32,638 nucleotides of DNA from Paludibacteraceae bacterium (GCA_024399575.1 JAKSNT010000017.1:1-32638), one strand, 5' to 3'. Counted from the stretch's first letter, positions 1 through 9,582 are shown. The notes: generated by a model from the letters alone, not told the origin. Made by a program: numbers and translations.

Positions 1-136
1 GTAATGTATTTATTTATACTTGATTAGCAATCTACACCGGCAGAAGAACCAATGCTAATTTTTTGCAAAGGTCGTGCAAATGAGAGCAGAGACAAATCAT
101 ATTTGGCTATGCCGAATGTAGCCGACCTTCGCGTTG

Positions 137-166
137 CAAAGGTACAACGATTTTTTGACATGGCAA
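137..166 (-). promoter_or_regulatory. Outward-facing Bacteroidetes-type promoter candidate
   Basis: Read on the minus strand, TTG (166-164) is followed after 19 bases by TACCTTTG (144-137), matching the sigma-ABfr-type promoter seen in front of many genes in this window. No minus-strand reading frame that leaves the window begins downstream of it, so it would serve a gene or RNA further left with a leader of more than 130 bases. Confidence 0.5.
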
Positions 167-218
167 TGAGTTTTGGTGAAAATATTTCATACGGAAAAAA
201 TCTGAACCCTTATCATTT

Positions 219-350
219 CACGCAGAATACGCATGTCTGTTTCACGCAGAATACGCAGAATACGCAGAAAAAATATTCCCATAATTCTGCGTATTCTGCG
301 TGAGATAAAAAAACATATTCTGCGTGCGAAAAAAATATTCGGCGTGAGAG
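219..350. repeat. Nested CGCAGAATA / TATTCTGCG inverted repeats
   Basis: The unit CACGCAGAATACGCA occurs at 219-233 and, extended, at 243-261. A perfect 19-base inverted copy of 243-261 lies at 284-302, giving a stem with a 22-base AT-rich loop. Further partial inverted copies lie at 315-326 (ATATTCTGCGTG) and 335-346 (ATATTCGGCGTG). The units are too short and too regular for a CRISPR array, and no gene spans them. They look like an intergenic palindromic repeat family placed between divergent promoters. A role as terminator, protein-binding site or fold-back element is open. Confidence 0.8.
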
Positions 351-396
351 AAGGAAAACCCTTAAACCATTAAATAATAAAATTTCTGATTCCCTG

Positions 397-426
397 TTGA
401 TGTTTCAGAAATTTATCGTATCTTTG
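397..426 (+). promoter_or_regulatory. Promoter of the MFS transporter gene
   Basis: TTG (397-399), a 19-base spacer and TATCTTTG (419-426) fit the Bacteroidetes consensus. This site lies inside the longest possible reading frame starting at 397, and is the main reason for placing the true start at 451. Confidence 0.65.
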
Positions 427-450
427 CACATTATTTTTGGATATCTACCT

Positions 451-1656
451 ATGGAAGGAAAAGAAAAACTCTGGAATGCCAATTACAATAGGGTGATGGC
501 GACTAATTTCGCCCTGTTTTTCTCGTTCTACATTCTGACGCCTTTGCTGCCAATTTATCTTAGCGAGACTTACGGTGCAGGCAAGGATATGATTGGCTTT
601 GTGCTGTCTGGATATACATTGGTGGCTCTGCTGGTGCGCCCATTCAGTGGTTTCATGGTTGACAGTTTCCGGAGAAAAAGAGTGCTGCTGTGGTGCCTGA
701 CCGGCTATTTCATATTCATGGGTGGTTACCTTGTGGCAGGGTCGATGGTTCTCTTTGCCGTGGTCAGGACGTTGCATGGCGGTCCTTTCGGTGCCTCGAC
801 TGTCGCCAACAGCACTATGGCAATCGACGTTCTGCCGCCATCGCGCAGAAATGAGGGCATTGGTTTCTACGGCTTGAGCAACAACCTCGCTTCAGCCATC
901 GCTCCTTCTGCCGGTATTTATCTATACAATCTGACGAACAATTTCGACGTGCTTTTCTGGATAGCTTTTGGCGTGGCAGGCTTCGGATTGTGGATGGCTT
1001 CACGGGTGAAGGTGGAGGAGAGACCGGTGGTGAAGAACAAGCAGAAGATTTCGCTCGACAGGTTCTTCCTGACGAAAGGCTGGTTCATCGCAATGTTCAT
1101 CGTGGTGAGCGGCTTCTGCTGGGGCATCATGGGCAACTATCTTGCCATATACGGCAAGGAGCATTTAGGGATAACGGGAGGTACCGGAATGTTCTTCCTC
1201 CTGCTTTCGTTGTCGTTGATTTCTTCGCGTCTCTGGGGGAGCAAGTCGCTCAGGGAGGGCAAAATGGTGATGAATGCTACCGAAGGAGTCATATTATCCA
1301 CTTGCGGCTATCTGCTGTTCATAGGGTGGCCCGAGATGGCTGGATGGCAGGGAATGATAGGGTATTACGGTGCTGCCATCCTCATTGGCCTGGGTAATGG
1401 TCACATCTGGCCGGCATTCCAGAACATGATAATCTCGATAGCCGACCACAACCAGCGAGGTACTGCAAACGGCACAATCCTTACAGCCTGGGATTTAGGC
1501 AGCGGAATAGGTGTGCTGCTGGGTGGCATCGTCGCTGAGAACGCCAGCTATGAAGCGACTTTCTGGATGGTGGCAGGTGTGCACATAATTGGACTTCTGC
1601 TCTTCTATGCCGTTGTAAAGCCTAATTATGCAAAAATGTCGTCAGCAAGCGACTAA
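451..1656 (+). CDS. MFS family transporter
   Basis: A 401-residue polytopic membrane protein with about twelve hydrophobic segments, typical of the major facilitator superfamily of the drug or sugar efflux type. The loop after the second membrane segment carries the usual G-x(3)-D-x-(F)RRKR pattern (GFMVDSFRRKRVL), the A-motif region of the family. A central basic stretch near residues 190-210 separates the two halves. The substrate cannot be read from the sequence. The reading frame can be extended to 397, but the upstream codons overlap the promoter, so the ATG at 451 is chosen. The gene is alone on its strand and converges with psd, seven bases away, with no obvious terminator between them. 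Confidence 0.85.
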   Translation: MEGKEKLWNANYNRVMATNFALFFSFYILTPLLPIYLSETYGAGKDMIGFVLSGYTLVALLVRPFSGFMVDSFRRKRVLLWCLTGYFIFMGGYLVAGSMVLFAVVRTLHGGPFGASTVANSTMAIDVLPPSRRNEGIGFYGLSNNLASAIAPSAGIYLYNLTNNFDVLFWIAFGVAGFGLWMASRVKVEERPVVKNKQKISLDRFFLTKGWFIAMFIVVSGFCWGIMGNYLAIYGKEHLGITGGTGMFFLLLSLSLISSRLWGSKSLREGKMVMNATEGVILSTCGYLLFIGWPEMAGWQGMIGYYGAAILIGLGNGHIWPAFQNMIISIADHNQRGTANGTILTAWDLGSGIGVLLGGIVAENASYEATFWMVAGVHIIGLLLFYAVVKPNYAKMSSASD

Positions 1657-1663
1657 TGGTGAT

Positions 1664-2332
1664 TCAGAGGCGGGCGAGAATGGTCTCGTTGCCCTTGGTG
1701 GATTCGCCTAATTCCACAAATATTTTCGAGTCAGCGGGGAGAAAGAGGTCAACGCGCGAACCGAACTTGATGAAGCCGAGATGCTCGTTGATAGTGCATT
1801 CGTGACCGGGTGCGGCATACGTCACAATCCTGCGGGCAAGGGCTCCTGCCACCTGGCGGACAAGTATCTTTTCGCCATTGGCACACTCGATGACGGTGGT
1901 CGAACGTTCGTTCTCGGACGAGGATTTAGGCAGATAGGCTGCTATGTGACGGCCTTTGTGATGCTTGGTATATAGCACCTTGCCTGATATAGGAAACCAG
2001 TTGGCATGTACCGAAAAGAGCGACATGAAGATAGATACCTGTATCATCTTCCTGCCTTCGAAATACTCCCATTCCTCGGTAGGTTCAATCACGCAGACAC
2101 GTCCGTCGGCAGGGGCGATAATCATATTGTTGTCGTCCACCTCAACGACGCGCGAAGGGTTGCGGAAGAAGAATACGACGTAGCTGAAGGCGAGACATGT
2201 GATGATAAGATTGATTATGAACAGAGTGCGGTTAGGGGTCTCGTAATATACGAATACATTCAGTGTGGCAATAATGAGAAACAATACCGCTACTATGCCG
2301 TAGCCCTCTTTGTGAATCTTTATTTTTTTCAT
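1664..2332 (-). CDS. psd: Phosphatidylserine decarboxylase (short form)
   Basis: The enzyme converts phosphatidylserine to phosphatidylethanolamine at the inner membrane. This is the short (222-residue) form: two hydrophobic segments near residues 12-30 and 36-56, then the catalytic domain. The self-cleavage site is FGSRVD near residues 190-195; Ser192 would become the pyruvoyl group. Conserved ADGRV (75-79) and the histidine-containing segment SLFSVHANW (104-112) are present. It is the last gene of the minus-strand operon, and its ATG overlaps the TGA of cdsA (ATGA). Phosphatidylserine synthase, often its neighbour in related genomes, is not in the window. The function is clear from family features. 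Confidence 0.95.
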   Translation of the reverse strand: MKKIKIHKEGYGIVAVLFLIIATLNVFVYYETPNRTLFIINLIITCLAFSYVVFFFRNPSRVVEVDDNNMIIAPADGRVCVIEPTEEWEYFEGRKMIQVSIFMSLFSVHANWFPISGKVLYTKHHKGRHIAAYLPKSSSENERSTTVIECANGEKILVRQVAGALARRIVTYAAPGHECTINEHLGFIKFGSRVDLFLPADSKIFVELGESTKGNETILARL

Positions 2333-3138
2333 AAATAATTTATTATCAAGGTGATGATATATAGCATAGGTGCTGCCAGGATGGCACTGTCAAAACGGTC
2401 GAGCATTCCGCCATGTCCGGGGATGATGCGCCCGGAATCTTTCAGCCCAAGCGTACGTTTCATGAGCGACTCGACAAGGTCGCCGAGAGTACCGAACACC
2501 ACAATAACCTCAACAATCAACAGCCATTCGCAAAATCCACACATGCGTGGATAGAGCATCCAGAATGCAAAGGCAGCAACAAGGGCAAAGAGATTGCCGC
2601 CAACGAAACCTTCCCACGATTTCTTGGGAGATATGCGTTCGAACATCCTGTGACGACCGAGAAACGAGCCCGTCAGGAAAGCGAACGAGTCGTTCACCCA
2701 TATAATTACGAAAAGCACGAACACCCAACTTGTCCCATCGAATATGTCAGATTCGATTTGCAGGATATGCATCAATGTGAACGGGAGGGCGATGTATATC
2801 TGGCTGAGAGCAAATATACTCCAATTGCGGATAGGGTCGGAGGCTTTGAGCCAGAGTTCCATGGCAATCATACCGAAAATGATGAGCGTCCATATAGTGG
2901 CAATCAGTATATCGTGCTCGACAAACGGTAGGAGGAACATTGCAAGCGATGCAGCAGCGGCTGTCCATGCCTTCCATTCAGCCATGCCGTTGATGGTCAT
3001 GAACTCGTGGGTCGCAAGCATGGCAATCAAGCCGAAAAGAGCTGCAAAATACCAACCTGACATCAGCGTGGCAGCAACTATCAATGTCACGATGACTGCT
3101 CCTGAAACAGTGCGTACTGCAAGATTCTTATAATCCAT
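2329..3138 (-). CDS. cdsA: Phosphatidate cytidylyltransferase (CDP-diacylglycerol synthase)
   Basis: A 269-residue integral membrane enzyme that makes CDP-diacylglycerol from phosphatidate and CTP, the precursor for phosphatidylserine and other phospholipids. The family signature near the C-terminus is clear: KRTLGLKDSGRIIPGHGG, then LDRFDS, with the metal-binding aspartates. About eight hydrophobic segments precede it. Its first codons overlap the end of ftsH by 11 bases, and its stop overlaps the psd start, so translation of the three genes is likely coupled. Together with psd it supplies two steps of phosphatidylethanolamine synthesis. Confidence 0.96.
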   Translation of the reverse strand: MDYKNLAVRTVSGAVIVTLIVAATLMSGWYFAALFGLIAMLATHEFMTINGMAEWKAWTAAAASLAMFLLPFVEHDILIATIWTLIIFGMIAMELWLKASDPIRNWSIFALSQIYIALPFTLMHILQIESDIFDGTSWVFVLFVIIWVNDSFAFLTGSFLGRHRMFERISPKKSWEGFVGGNLFALVAAFAFWMLYPRMCGFCEWLLIVEVIVVFGTLGDLVESLMKRTLGLKDSGRIIPGHGGMLDRFDSAILAAPMLYIITLIINYL

Positions 3139-5104
3139 TTTCTATGTTGTCTTGTGGTTCGTCAGTTGCTGTAGGGAGGGACTTGGTGTCAGTTCCGCTC
3201 ACGAGAGAGTCGGTCGCATCGTCGAGAAGTTCCTCGGCGCGCGAAGCCCAAGGACGTTTGCCAAATACGTTTTCGAGGTCTTCGGCAAAGAGCACTTCCT
3301 TGTCAATCAATATCTGTGCTATGCGATTGTGTCCCTCCTTGTACTGGAGGATGATCTCTTTGGCACGTTCGTACTGCTCATTGATGATACGTTTCACCTC
3401 ATCGTCAATCATCTGTGCCGTAGCCTCAGAATAAGGTTTCGTGAACCCGTATTCGTTCTGTCCGGTAGAGTCGTAGTAGGAGATGTTCTTCAACTTGTCG
3501 CTCATGCCGAAGTAGGTGACGAGAGCGTAAGCACGGCGTGTCGCCTGTTCGAGGTCAGAGAGTGCACCTGTGTCGAGAATGCCGAAGAAGATCTCTTCGG
3601 CTGCACGTCCACCGAGCAGCGAGCATATCTTGTCGAGAATGTATTGCTGCGAGGTCAGCTGACGTTCCTCAGGCAAATACCAGGCTGCACCGAGAGCTTG
3701 TCCGCGAGGAACGATGGTCACCTTGACGAGAGGGTCGGCATACTGGAGATGCCAGCTGATGGTGGCATGACCAGCCTCGTGATAGGCGATGTTCTTCTTC
3801 TCTTCGGCAGTTATTATCTTGGTCTTCTTCTCAAGACCGCCGATTATGCGGTCAACAGCATCGAGGAAATCCTGTTTCGTTACAGAGGTTTTCTCCTTGC
3901 GTGCAGCGATGAGGGCTGACTCGTTGCAGACATTGGCAATGTCAGCACCACTGAAGCCAGGAGTCTGGCGGGCGAGGAAATCAACGTCAACGCTGCTATC
4001 GATTTTGATAGGTTTCAGGTGCACGTTGAATATAGCCTTGCGCTCGTTGAGGTCTGGAAGCTCGACATGAATCTGACGGTCGAAACGTCCGGCACGCATG
4101 AGTGCCTTGTCGAGGATTTCCGCACGGTTGGTGGCTGCAAGGATTATGACACCTGAGTTTGAGCCAAAACCGTCCATTTCGGTAAGAAGCTGGTTGAGAG
4201 TGTTCTCGCGTTCGTCGTTCGAGTTGAAACTTGCGTTCTTGCCGCGGGCACGACCTATGGCATCTATCTCGTCAATGAAGACAATGCATGGGGCTTTCTC
4301 CTTCGCCTGATGGAAGAGGTCGCGTACACGCGAGGCACCTACACCTACGAACATCTCGACAAAGTCAGAACCCGACATTGAGAAGAATGGCACATCAGCC
4401 TCGCCGGCAACGGCTTTTGCAAGCAAAGTCTTGCCAGTACCTGGAGGACCTACGAGAAGAGCTCCCTTAGGAATCTTGCCTCCGAGGGCAGTGTATTTCT
4501 TAGGATTCTTGAGAAAATGCACAATCTCCTCAACCTCCTGTTTTGCTCCTTCGAGACCTGCCACATCGGCAAAAGTCACTTTATGCTCAGCCTTGCTCTT
4601 GTCGAAGATCTTGGCATTGGATTTACCGACATTGAAGATGCCTCCGCCTGCTCCTCCTCCGCCGGTCATCTTGCGGTTCATGAAGACGAAGAACAATATC
4701 AGCAGCGCGAATGGGAGAACCGAGAAGAGAAATACGTTCCAGTAGTCGTGGCTCTCCTTGTAGCTCTCGTCGCCGGTGAAATTGCCCTCCTCCTTCATTT
4801 CGGAGAGGAATTTCGAGAATTCGTCGACGGCAGGTATGGTCGTCGTGATGTTCACGGGATTGCCGTCAGAAGATTGTTGACCTGTATAGGTCTTGGCACA
4901 TTCAGGGTCGAGTTCTGCCTTGGCAGTACGGTTGCTGATGTCGATTTCAATACTCTTGACACAGCCGCTGCGGACAGCCTTGACGAGTTTCGAATAAGGA
5001 ACCTCTTTTGAACTACCGCCAGGCGTCCAGAATGTAATCACGATAAAAAACAGTGCAATAGCCAAATATATCCAGTAAATACCGAATCCTTTATTTCTTT
5101 CCAT
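3128..5104 (-). CDS. ftsH: ATP-dependent zinc metalloprotease FtsH
   Basis: A 658-residue membrane-anchored AAA protease that degrades misfolded membrane proteins and regulatory substrates. An N-terminal membrane segment (about 9-26), a periplasmic domain and a second membrane segment (about 123-142) are followed by a glycine-rich linker (148-155). The AAA module has Walker A GPPGTGKT (219-226), Walker B IVFIDEID (274-281) and a second region of homology ending in RAGRFDRQ (337-344). The zinc site is HEAGH (442-446). The C-terminal tail is acidic and low-complexity. It lies 5 bases after rsfS and overlaps cdsA, an order common in Bacteroidetes. Confidence 0.98.
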   Translation of the reverse strand: MERNKGFGIYWIYLAIALFFIVITFWTPGGSSKEVPYSKLVKAVRSGCVKSIEIDISNRTAKAELDPECAKTYTGQQSSDGNPVNITTTIPAVDEFSKFLSEMKEEGNFTGDESYKESHDYWNVFLFSVLPFALLILFFVFMNRKMTGGGGAGGGIFNVGKSNAKIFDKSKAEHKVTFADVAGLEGAKQEVEEIVHFLKNPKKYTALGGKIPKGALLVGPPGTGKTLLAKAVAGEADVPFFSMSGSDFVEMFVGVGASRVRDLFHQAKEKAPCIVFIDEIDAIGRARGKNASFNSNDERENTLNQLLTEMDGFGSNSGVIILAATNRAEILDKALMRAGRFDRQIHVELPDLNERKAIFNVHLKPIKIDSSVDVDFLARQTPGFSGADIANVCNESALIAARKEKTSVTKQDFLDAVDRIIGGLEKKTKIITAEEKKNIAYHEAGHATISWHLQYADPLVKVTIVPRGQALGAAWYLPEERQLTSQQYILDKICSLLGGRAAEEIFFGILDTGALSDLEQATRRAYALVTYFGMSDKLKNISYYDSTGQNEYGFTKPYSEATAQMIDDEVKRIINEQYERAKEIILQYKEGHNRIAQILIDKEVLFAEDLENVFGKRPWASRAEELLDDATDSLVSGTDTKSLPTATDEPQDNIENGL

Positions 5105-5109
5105 ATCGT

Positions 5110-5469
5110 TTAGTCAATATCGGTTATATCAGTTATTTCGGCATCAGCCCACAAATGTTCGATGTCGTAGAATTCACGTGTTTCATGACGGAAGACGTGG
5201 ACAAGCACCTGACCATAGTCAAGCACTACCCATTCAGCGTTTTCGTAGCCTTCAGCCGAGAGGACCTTGAGCCTAAGCTGATTGCGAACCCAGTTCTTTA
5301 CGCCGATGCCTATACTCGTAACATGAGTGTTGGAAGTGCCTTCGCATATCACGAAGAACTGACAAGGTGCTTCGAGAGAACTCATGTCAACAATCTTGAT
5401 ACTTTTCGCTTTCAGTTCCTGCATTCCTTCGACAATGCACGAAATCAATTTTTTGTTACTTACATCCAT
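5110..5469 (-). CDS. rsfS: Ribosome silencing factor RsfS
   Basis: A 119-residue member of the Iojap/RsfS (DUF143) family, which binds ribosomal protein uL14 and blocks subunit joining when nutrients are short. The family pattern is visible: an early helix, then IKIVDMSS, FFVICEGTSN, the segment EGYENAEWVVLDYGQVLVH and the late REFYDIEHLW. The length is normal. It sits 5 bases after pnuC and 5 bases before ftsH in the minus-strand operon, the usual Bacteroidetes linkage of rsfS with ftsH. Confidence 0.95.
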   Translation of the reverse strand: MDVSNKKLISCIVEGMQELKAKSIKIVDMSSLEAPCQFFVICEGTSNTHVTSIGIGVKNWVRNQLRLKVLSAEGYENAEWVVLDYGQVLVHVFRHETREFYDIEHLWADAEITDITDID

Positions 5470-5474
5470 ATATT

Positions 5475-6119
5475 TTATTGTAGTGTTTGCTCTTTGTTCA
5501 ACTTACGTTTCCAATGTATAATGGCAGAGATGGCTATGCCTATATATATAATGTGGAGCAAGGCAGTCATCAGAATGCTTTCGCCTGTTTCAAGCCACAT
5601 TGCAACATACATGACGCATTTCAGTATGTCAATTACAATCCACCACCACCATGTGTCAATTTTCTTTTTAACAAGCAAAATCTGAGCCATGACGCAACCT
5701 ACTGTCAAAATGGCATCACAGTAAGGATATCTCACATTCGGAATATACTCCTGGAATTGAGATGACATGTAGGTCATAGCAGCACCTAACGCAAAGCCTG
5801 CAACTGCCACAATCGCAAGCAGAAGTGCATTTTGGGGGACTGAAAGCCGTGTCACCTGCGGTTCTTCCTTCTTCCCCTTCCGCCATCTGTTGAAAATTCC
5901 GAGCCATGCCAGAATGCCAAACAGGTCTATCACGAAATAGACAAAATGTTCTGCCGAAGCTGAGTAGAGGTGCTTCAAATAGAAAAACACTGTGAACGAG
6001 CCAGCGTTCAGCAGACCTATGAGAAACGTCAGCCAATTCTCGCGGGAAGCGAGGAAAATGGCGATGACACCTGAGGCAACGGCCAATATTTCAATCAGCA
6101 AATCAGTTTCAATCATCAT
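5475..6119 (-). CDS. pnuC: PnuC-family nicotinamide riboside/NMN transporter
   Basis: A 214-residue membrane protein with about seven hydrophobic segments. Family features include ASRENWLTFLIGLLNAG near the N-terminus (the usual aromatic-rich region after the second segment), the YCDAILTVGCVMAQ segment and the tryptophan-rich KIDTWWWWIVID, all characteristic of PnuC vitamin transporters. The family moves nicotinamide riboside, or a related vitamin in some members; the exact substrate is inferred. No vitamin riboswitch is possible directly in front, because the gene starts 12 bases after sufB. Two adjacent ATG codons (6119 and 6116) could be the start. Confidence 0.9.
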   Translation of the reverse strand: MMIETDLLIEILAVASGVIAIFLASRENWLTFLIGLLNAGSFTVFFYLKHLYSASAEHFVYFVIDLFGILAWLGIFNRWRKGKKEEPQVTRLSVPQNALLLAIVAVAGFALGAAMTYMSSQFQEYIPNVRYPYCDAILTVGCVMAQILLVKKKIDTWWWWIVIDILKCVMYVAMWLETGESILMTALLHIIYIGIAISAIIHWKRKLNKEQTLQ

Positions 6120-6131
6120 TGCAGTGACAGG

Positions 6132-7565
6132 TTACCCGACAGAACCTTCGAGAGATATCTGAAGGAGTTTTACGGCTTCTACAGCAAATTCCATAGGCAG
6201 TTTGTTGATGACCTCTTTGGCATATCCGCCAATGATGAGACCTACGGCATCTTCTTCGCCTATGCCACGCTGCATGCAATAGAAGAGCTGGTCCTCAGAA
6301 ATCTTGGACGTGGTAGCCTCGTGTTCGGCTGTAGATGTGGTGTTTTCGATTTCGGTATAAGGAAAGGTGTGCGCACCGCAGTTAGAGCCGAGAAGCAGCG
6401 AGTCGCATTGCGAGAAATTGCGTGATCCTTCAGCATTGCGTCCTATCTTAATCAATCCACGGTAGGAGTTTTGCGAGAAACCGGCAGAGATACCCTTGCT
6501 GACAACACGCGAGCGGGTGTTGCGTCCAAGATGGATCATCTTTGTGCCTGTATCTGCCTGCTGGTGGTTTGCAGTAAGCGCGACAGAGTAGAACTCGCCT
6601 ACAGAGTCGTCGCCAATCAGCACACACGAAGGATATTTCCACGTGATGGCAGAACCTGTCTCAACCTGTGTCCATGATATACGTGAGCGTGCTCCACGGC
6701 AGGCAGCACGTTTAGTGACAAAATTATAGATACCTCCACGACCATCCTTGTCGCCCGGATACCAGTTCTGCACAGTAGAATATTTCACTTCAGCGTCAGT
6801 GTTGACCACTATCTCGACAATGGCTGCATGAAGCTGATTCTCGTCGCGCATAGGAGCAGTGCATCCTTCGAGATATGAGACGTAGGCTTCGTCGTCGGCA
6901 ATAATGAGAGTACGTTCGAACTGACCTGTGCCGCGGGCATTTATGCGGAAATATGTGGAAAGTTCCATGGGACAGCGAACGCCTTTGGGGATATAGACAA
7001 AGGAACCATCGCTGAACACAGCACTGTTGAGCGCAGCATAGAAATTATCGCGATAGCCGACTACAGAACCGAGATACTGACGGACGAGGTCAGGATGCTC
7101 CCTGACAGCCTCGGAGATCGAGCAGAAGATAATGCCTTTCTCCTTCAGCTGCTCGCGGAAAGTCGTCTTGACAGAGACAGAGTCCATAACCGCATCAACA
7201 GCTATACCCGACAGTGCCTTCTGTTCCTCAAGTGGAATGCCGAGTTTGTTGAAAGTCTCAAGCACCTTGGGGTCAACCTCGTCAAGCGATTTCGCTTTAG
7301 CCTGCTGGGGAGCGGCATAATAAGAGATGGCTTGGAAATCAATCTCAGGTATTTTCAGGAGTGCCCAGTCGGGACATTTCTGCGTTTTCCAATAATCGAA
7401 AGCCTTGAGCCTGAATTCCAACAGCCATTCAGGTTCGCCCTTGCGTCGAGAAATCTCACGGACAACATCTTCGTTCAGTCCGCGGCTGAGGGTGTCAGTT
7501 TCGACATCAGTCGTAAACCCATATTCGTATTCCTTCTCGACCGTTTCGTTGATTATATCGTTCAT
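6132..7565 (-). CDS. sufB: Fe-S cluster assembly protein SufB
   Basis: A 477-residue scaffold subunit of the SUF system, which builds Fe-S clusters together with SufC and SufD. It has the family N-terminus ([18 protein letters not shown]), the middle segment [30 protein letters not shown] and the C-terminal half with [31 protein letters not shown] sequence (shown in parts: [17 protein letters not shown]). It lies 3 bases after dnaG and 12 bases before pnuC. sufC, sufD and sufS are not downstream, as they usually would be, and are nowhere in this window; their partner genes must lie elsewhere. Identification is secure. Confidence 0.96.
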   Translation of the reverse strand: MNDIINETVEKEYEYGFTTDVETDTLSRGLNEDVVREISRRKGEPEWLLEFRLKAFDYWKTQKCPDWALLKIPEIDFQAISYYAAPQQAKAKSLDEVDPKVLETFNKLGIPLEEQKALSGIAVDAVMDSVSVKTTFREQLKEKGIIFCSISEAVREHPDLVRQYLGSVVGYRDNFYAALNSAVFSDGSFVYIPKGVRCPMELSTYFRINARGTGQFERTLIIADDEAYVSYLEGCTAPMRDENQLHAAIVEIVVNTDAEVKYSTVQNWYPGDKDGRGGIYNFVTKRAACRGARSRISWTQVETGSAITWKYPSCVLIGDDSVGEFYSVALTANHQQADTGTKMIHLGRNTRSRVVSKGISAGFSQNSYRGLIKIGRNAEGSRNFSQCDSLLLGSNCGAHTFPYTEIENTTSTAEHEATTSKISEDQLFYCMQRGIGEEDAVGLIIGGYAKEVINKLPMEFAVEAVKLLQISLEGSVG

Positions 7566-7568
7566 ATA

Positions 7569-9533
7569 TTAACTGTTTTTATTCAATATTTGTATCATCT
7601 GCTGCAGCAGTATGAAATTCTCCTCAATATTCTCGCCGCGTTTTATCTCTGACCTCAGTTCGTCGCAACGGAGTTTGATGACAGCGCGTTTATATTCATT
7701 GACAAGCGTAGCGAGTTCGTTGATGAGTGACTGCTCGTGATCCTGTCTGCATTTGGCTTCCCATTCTGCCTTCAGACGTTCGTATTGCGGGTTGTCGGGT
7801 TTAATCCTGAAATCGTTCTGCTTTTCGAATCGTCGGGAGACAATTTCGCGGTCTTCCATAAACGAGGCGGCAGTTGAGAGAATTTCCTCGTCGTTGTTGA
7901 ACGAGAAGAGGTGAGGGTTATTCCTGTCGCCATTGACAGCAGTACGGAATACCTTTTCGTATGCAGGATTATGAAAGATTATGCCGTCAGTCTCAACATC
8001 GCGGAGGTTGTCGTACAGGATATCTATCACCGAGGAGGTTCCCTTTTCAGTCATAACGCTTTCAGAATAGTGGCGTACCACATAGCGTATCAATTCCATT
8101 TCCTGACGGTCCAGAGGATATTGCTTCTGGAGCTGCTGCTGGCGATGCTCGGCAATCTGTTTAGGCACGGTGGAGGAGAAATTCTGTTGCCGTTCTTCTG
8201 TGCGAGTCTGTTCTGCAACTATAGAGTCCATTATTGTGCGGAGAGTCTTGATAAGTGCATCACGGTTGACGTCGAAGCGCTGTGCAGTTTTCTTGATGAA
8301 TGTTTCCTGCATGAGGGCATCAGGCATGACGGCAATCACCTCCAATATATTCCGCAATACGTCGTTCATGCGGTTTGTGTCGTCAAAGTTGCCGCCAAGC
8401 AATGTCTGTACTTTATAGTCCACAAAATCCATAGCCTCTTTACTGAGGTATGCTTCAACCTCGTCGGCATTGTGTGCTTTCGCAAAATCGTCAGGGTCAG
8501 AACCGTCAGGCAGAAAGACAAGACGGATGTTCATTCCTGCAGAAGCTACCATTTCAATAGCGCGGTTAGCAGCCTTGACGCCTGCATTGTCGCCATCGTA
8601 GATAATCATTATGTTGTTGGTGAACCTATGGATAGCCTTGACCTGCTCTGTAGTGAGTGAAGTTCCGCAACTTGCCACAACGTTGCGAACTCCCGACTGG
8701 TGCATGCTTATGACATCAGCATAACCTTCGACAAGAATGCACTGGTTCTTGCGGTTGATTTCGCCTTTAGCCTGGAACATTCCGTAAAGTTCGTTGGACT
8801 TATGATATACGGCATTTTCGGGGGTATTGACGTATTTCCCTGTATTTTCGCGTTTCTCAAGGATACGACCTCCGAAAGCCACTATCTTGCCAGAAAGGTT
8901 CTGGATAGGGAACATCACCCTGCCGTGAAAACGGTCGTACAGATTTCCCTTCTCGTTACGACCGGAAATGCCAGAAGAGACAAGAAGATCTTCAGCGAAA
9001 CCAGCTTCAATTGCTGCTTTGGTGGCTGCATCAAAGTCGGGGAGAGAATAGCCAAGGCGGAAATTGCGGATAGTTTCGTCGGAGAACTGTCGACTCCGGA
9101 AATAGGAGAGCCCGACGGCACGTCCTTCAGGGTTTTCGTTCATGACATCAGTACAATATTTGGCGAACCATTCATTGAGCGCAAACATGTTCTGACGTTC
9201 CGAGTGTTCGGCTTTTTCTTCATCTGTCAGTTCTCGTTCGGGAACTTCGATATTGTATTTTTTTGCCAATATCCTGAGTGCTTCGCCGTAGGAGCATTGT
9301 TCCTTCTCGCGGACGAAGATTATGGCATTTCCTCCCTTGCCACAACCGAAGCATTTGAAAATGCCTTTGGCAGGAGATACCACGAAAGATGGGGTTTTCT
9401 CATCGTGAAACGGGCAGAGACCTTTGAGCACAGAGCCTGCACGATGGAGATCCACGCCATAACTTCGCACGACTTCCTCAATACGGGCAGCCTCCATAAT
9501 ACGTTGAACTGTTGCATCATCAATCAGAGCCAT
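7569..9533 (-). CDS. dnaG: DNA primase
   Basis: A 654-residue primase that lays RNA primers at the replication fork. The CHC2 zinc finger is at C40, H43, C61 and C64 (CPFHDE, then CFGCGKGG). The TOPRIM catalytic centre shows EGYAD (269-273) and DGD (313-315). The C-terminal region, from about residue 440, would be the DnaB-interacting part and is diverged. It is the first gene of the seven-gene minus-strand operon; its promoter is near 9575-9582. The length is normal for the phylum. Confidence 0.97.
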   Translation of the reverse strand: MALIDDATVQRIMEAARIEEVVRSYGVDLHRAGSVLKGLCPFHDEKTPSFVVSPAKGIFKCFGCGKGGNAIIFVREKEQCSYGEALRILAKKYNIEVPERELTDEEKAEHSERQNMFALNEWFAKYCTDVMNENPEGRAVGLSYFRSRQFSDETIRNFRLGYSLPDFDAATKAAIEAGFAEDLLVSSGISGRNEKGNLYDRFHGRVMFPIQNLSGKIVAFGGRILEKRENTGKYVNTPENAVYHKSNELYGMFQAKGEINRKNQCILVEGYADVISMHQSGVRNVVASCGTSLTTEQVKAIHRFTNNIMIIYDGDNAGVKAANRAIEMVASAGMNIRLVFLPDGSDPDDFAKAHNADEVEAYLSKEAMDFVDYKVQTLLGGNFDDTNRMNDVLRNILEVIAVMPDALMQETFIKKTAQRFDVNRDALIKTLRTIMDSIVAEQTRTEERQQNFSSTVPKQIAEHRQQQLQKQYPLDRQEMELIRYVVRHYSESVMTEKGTSSVIDILYDNLRDVETDGIIFHNPAYEKVFRTAVNGDRNNPHLFSFNNDEEILSTAASFMEDREIVSRRFEKQNDFRIKPDNPQYERLKAEWEAKCRQDHEQSLINELATLVNEYKRAVIKLRCDELRSEIKRGENIEENFILLQQMIQILNKNS

Positions 9534-9574
9534 AACACTTTAAGGTAATAAATACGCCATATTATTGCAAAGTG

Positions 9575-9582
9575 CAAAGTTA
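9575..9582 (-). promoter_or_regulatory. Promoter -7 element of the dnaG operon
   Basis: On the minus strand, TAACTTTG (9582-9575) followed by CACTTTGCA lies 41 bases before the dnaG start. It matches the Bacteroidetes -7 element. I could not find a good TTTG at the expected -33 distance, so the upstream half is weak. It would drive dnaG through psd. Confidence 0.5.

Larger units (their letters stand above)
1..450. other. Gene-free left edge with repeats and divergent promoters
   Basis: I see no convincing coding region here. An 83-codon reading frame at 52-303 runs through repeats, has a composition unlike the neighbouring proteins and matches no family I know. The stretch holds a minus-strand promoter candidate near 137-166, a cluster of short direct and inverted repeats at 219-350, and the plus-strand promoter of the MFS gene near 397-426. 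The left part may be the leader of a minus-strand gene or RNA that lies beyond the window. Confidence 0.6.

Noticed and set aside
66..74. Second minus-strand box GACCTTTGC
   Set aside because: The first base of the TA pair is not matched and no -33 element is spaced correctly; weaker than the 137-166 site.
52..303. 83-codon plus-strand reading frame
   Set aside because: It runs through the CGCAGAATA repeats, has no recognisable protein pattern and no promoter in front; the minus-strand promoter lies inside it.
219..350. Possible CRISPR array
   Set aside because: The units are 9-19 bases, partly inverted and not separated by spacers of even length; no cas gene is present.
5475..6131. Vitamin riboswitch before pnuC
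   Set aside because: Only 12 bases separate pnuC from sufB, leaving no leader for a riboswitch.
7911..8660. Plus-strand frame of 249 codons (and 8700-9548)
   Set aside because: Both are antisense to dnaG, which has intact zinc finger and TOPRIM motifs.
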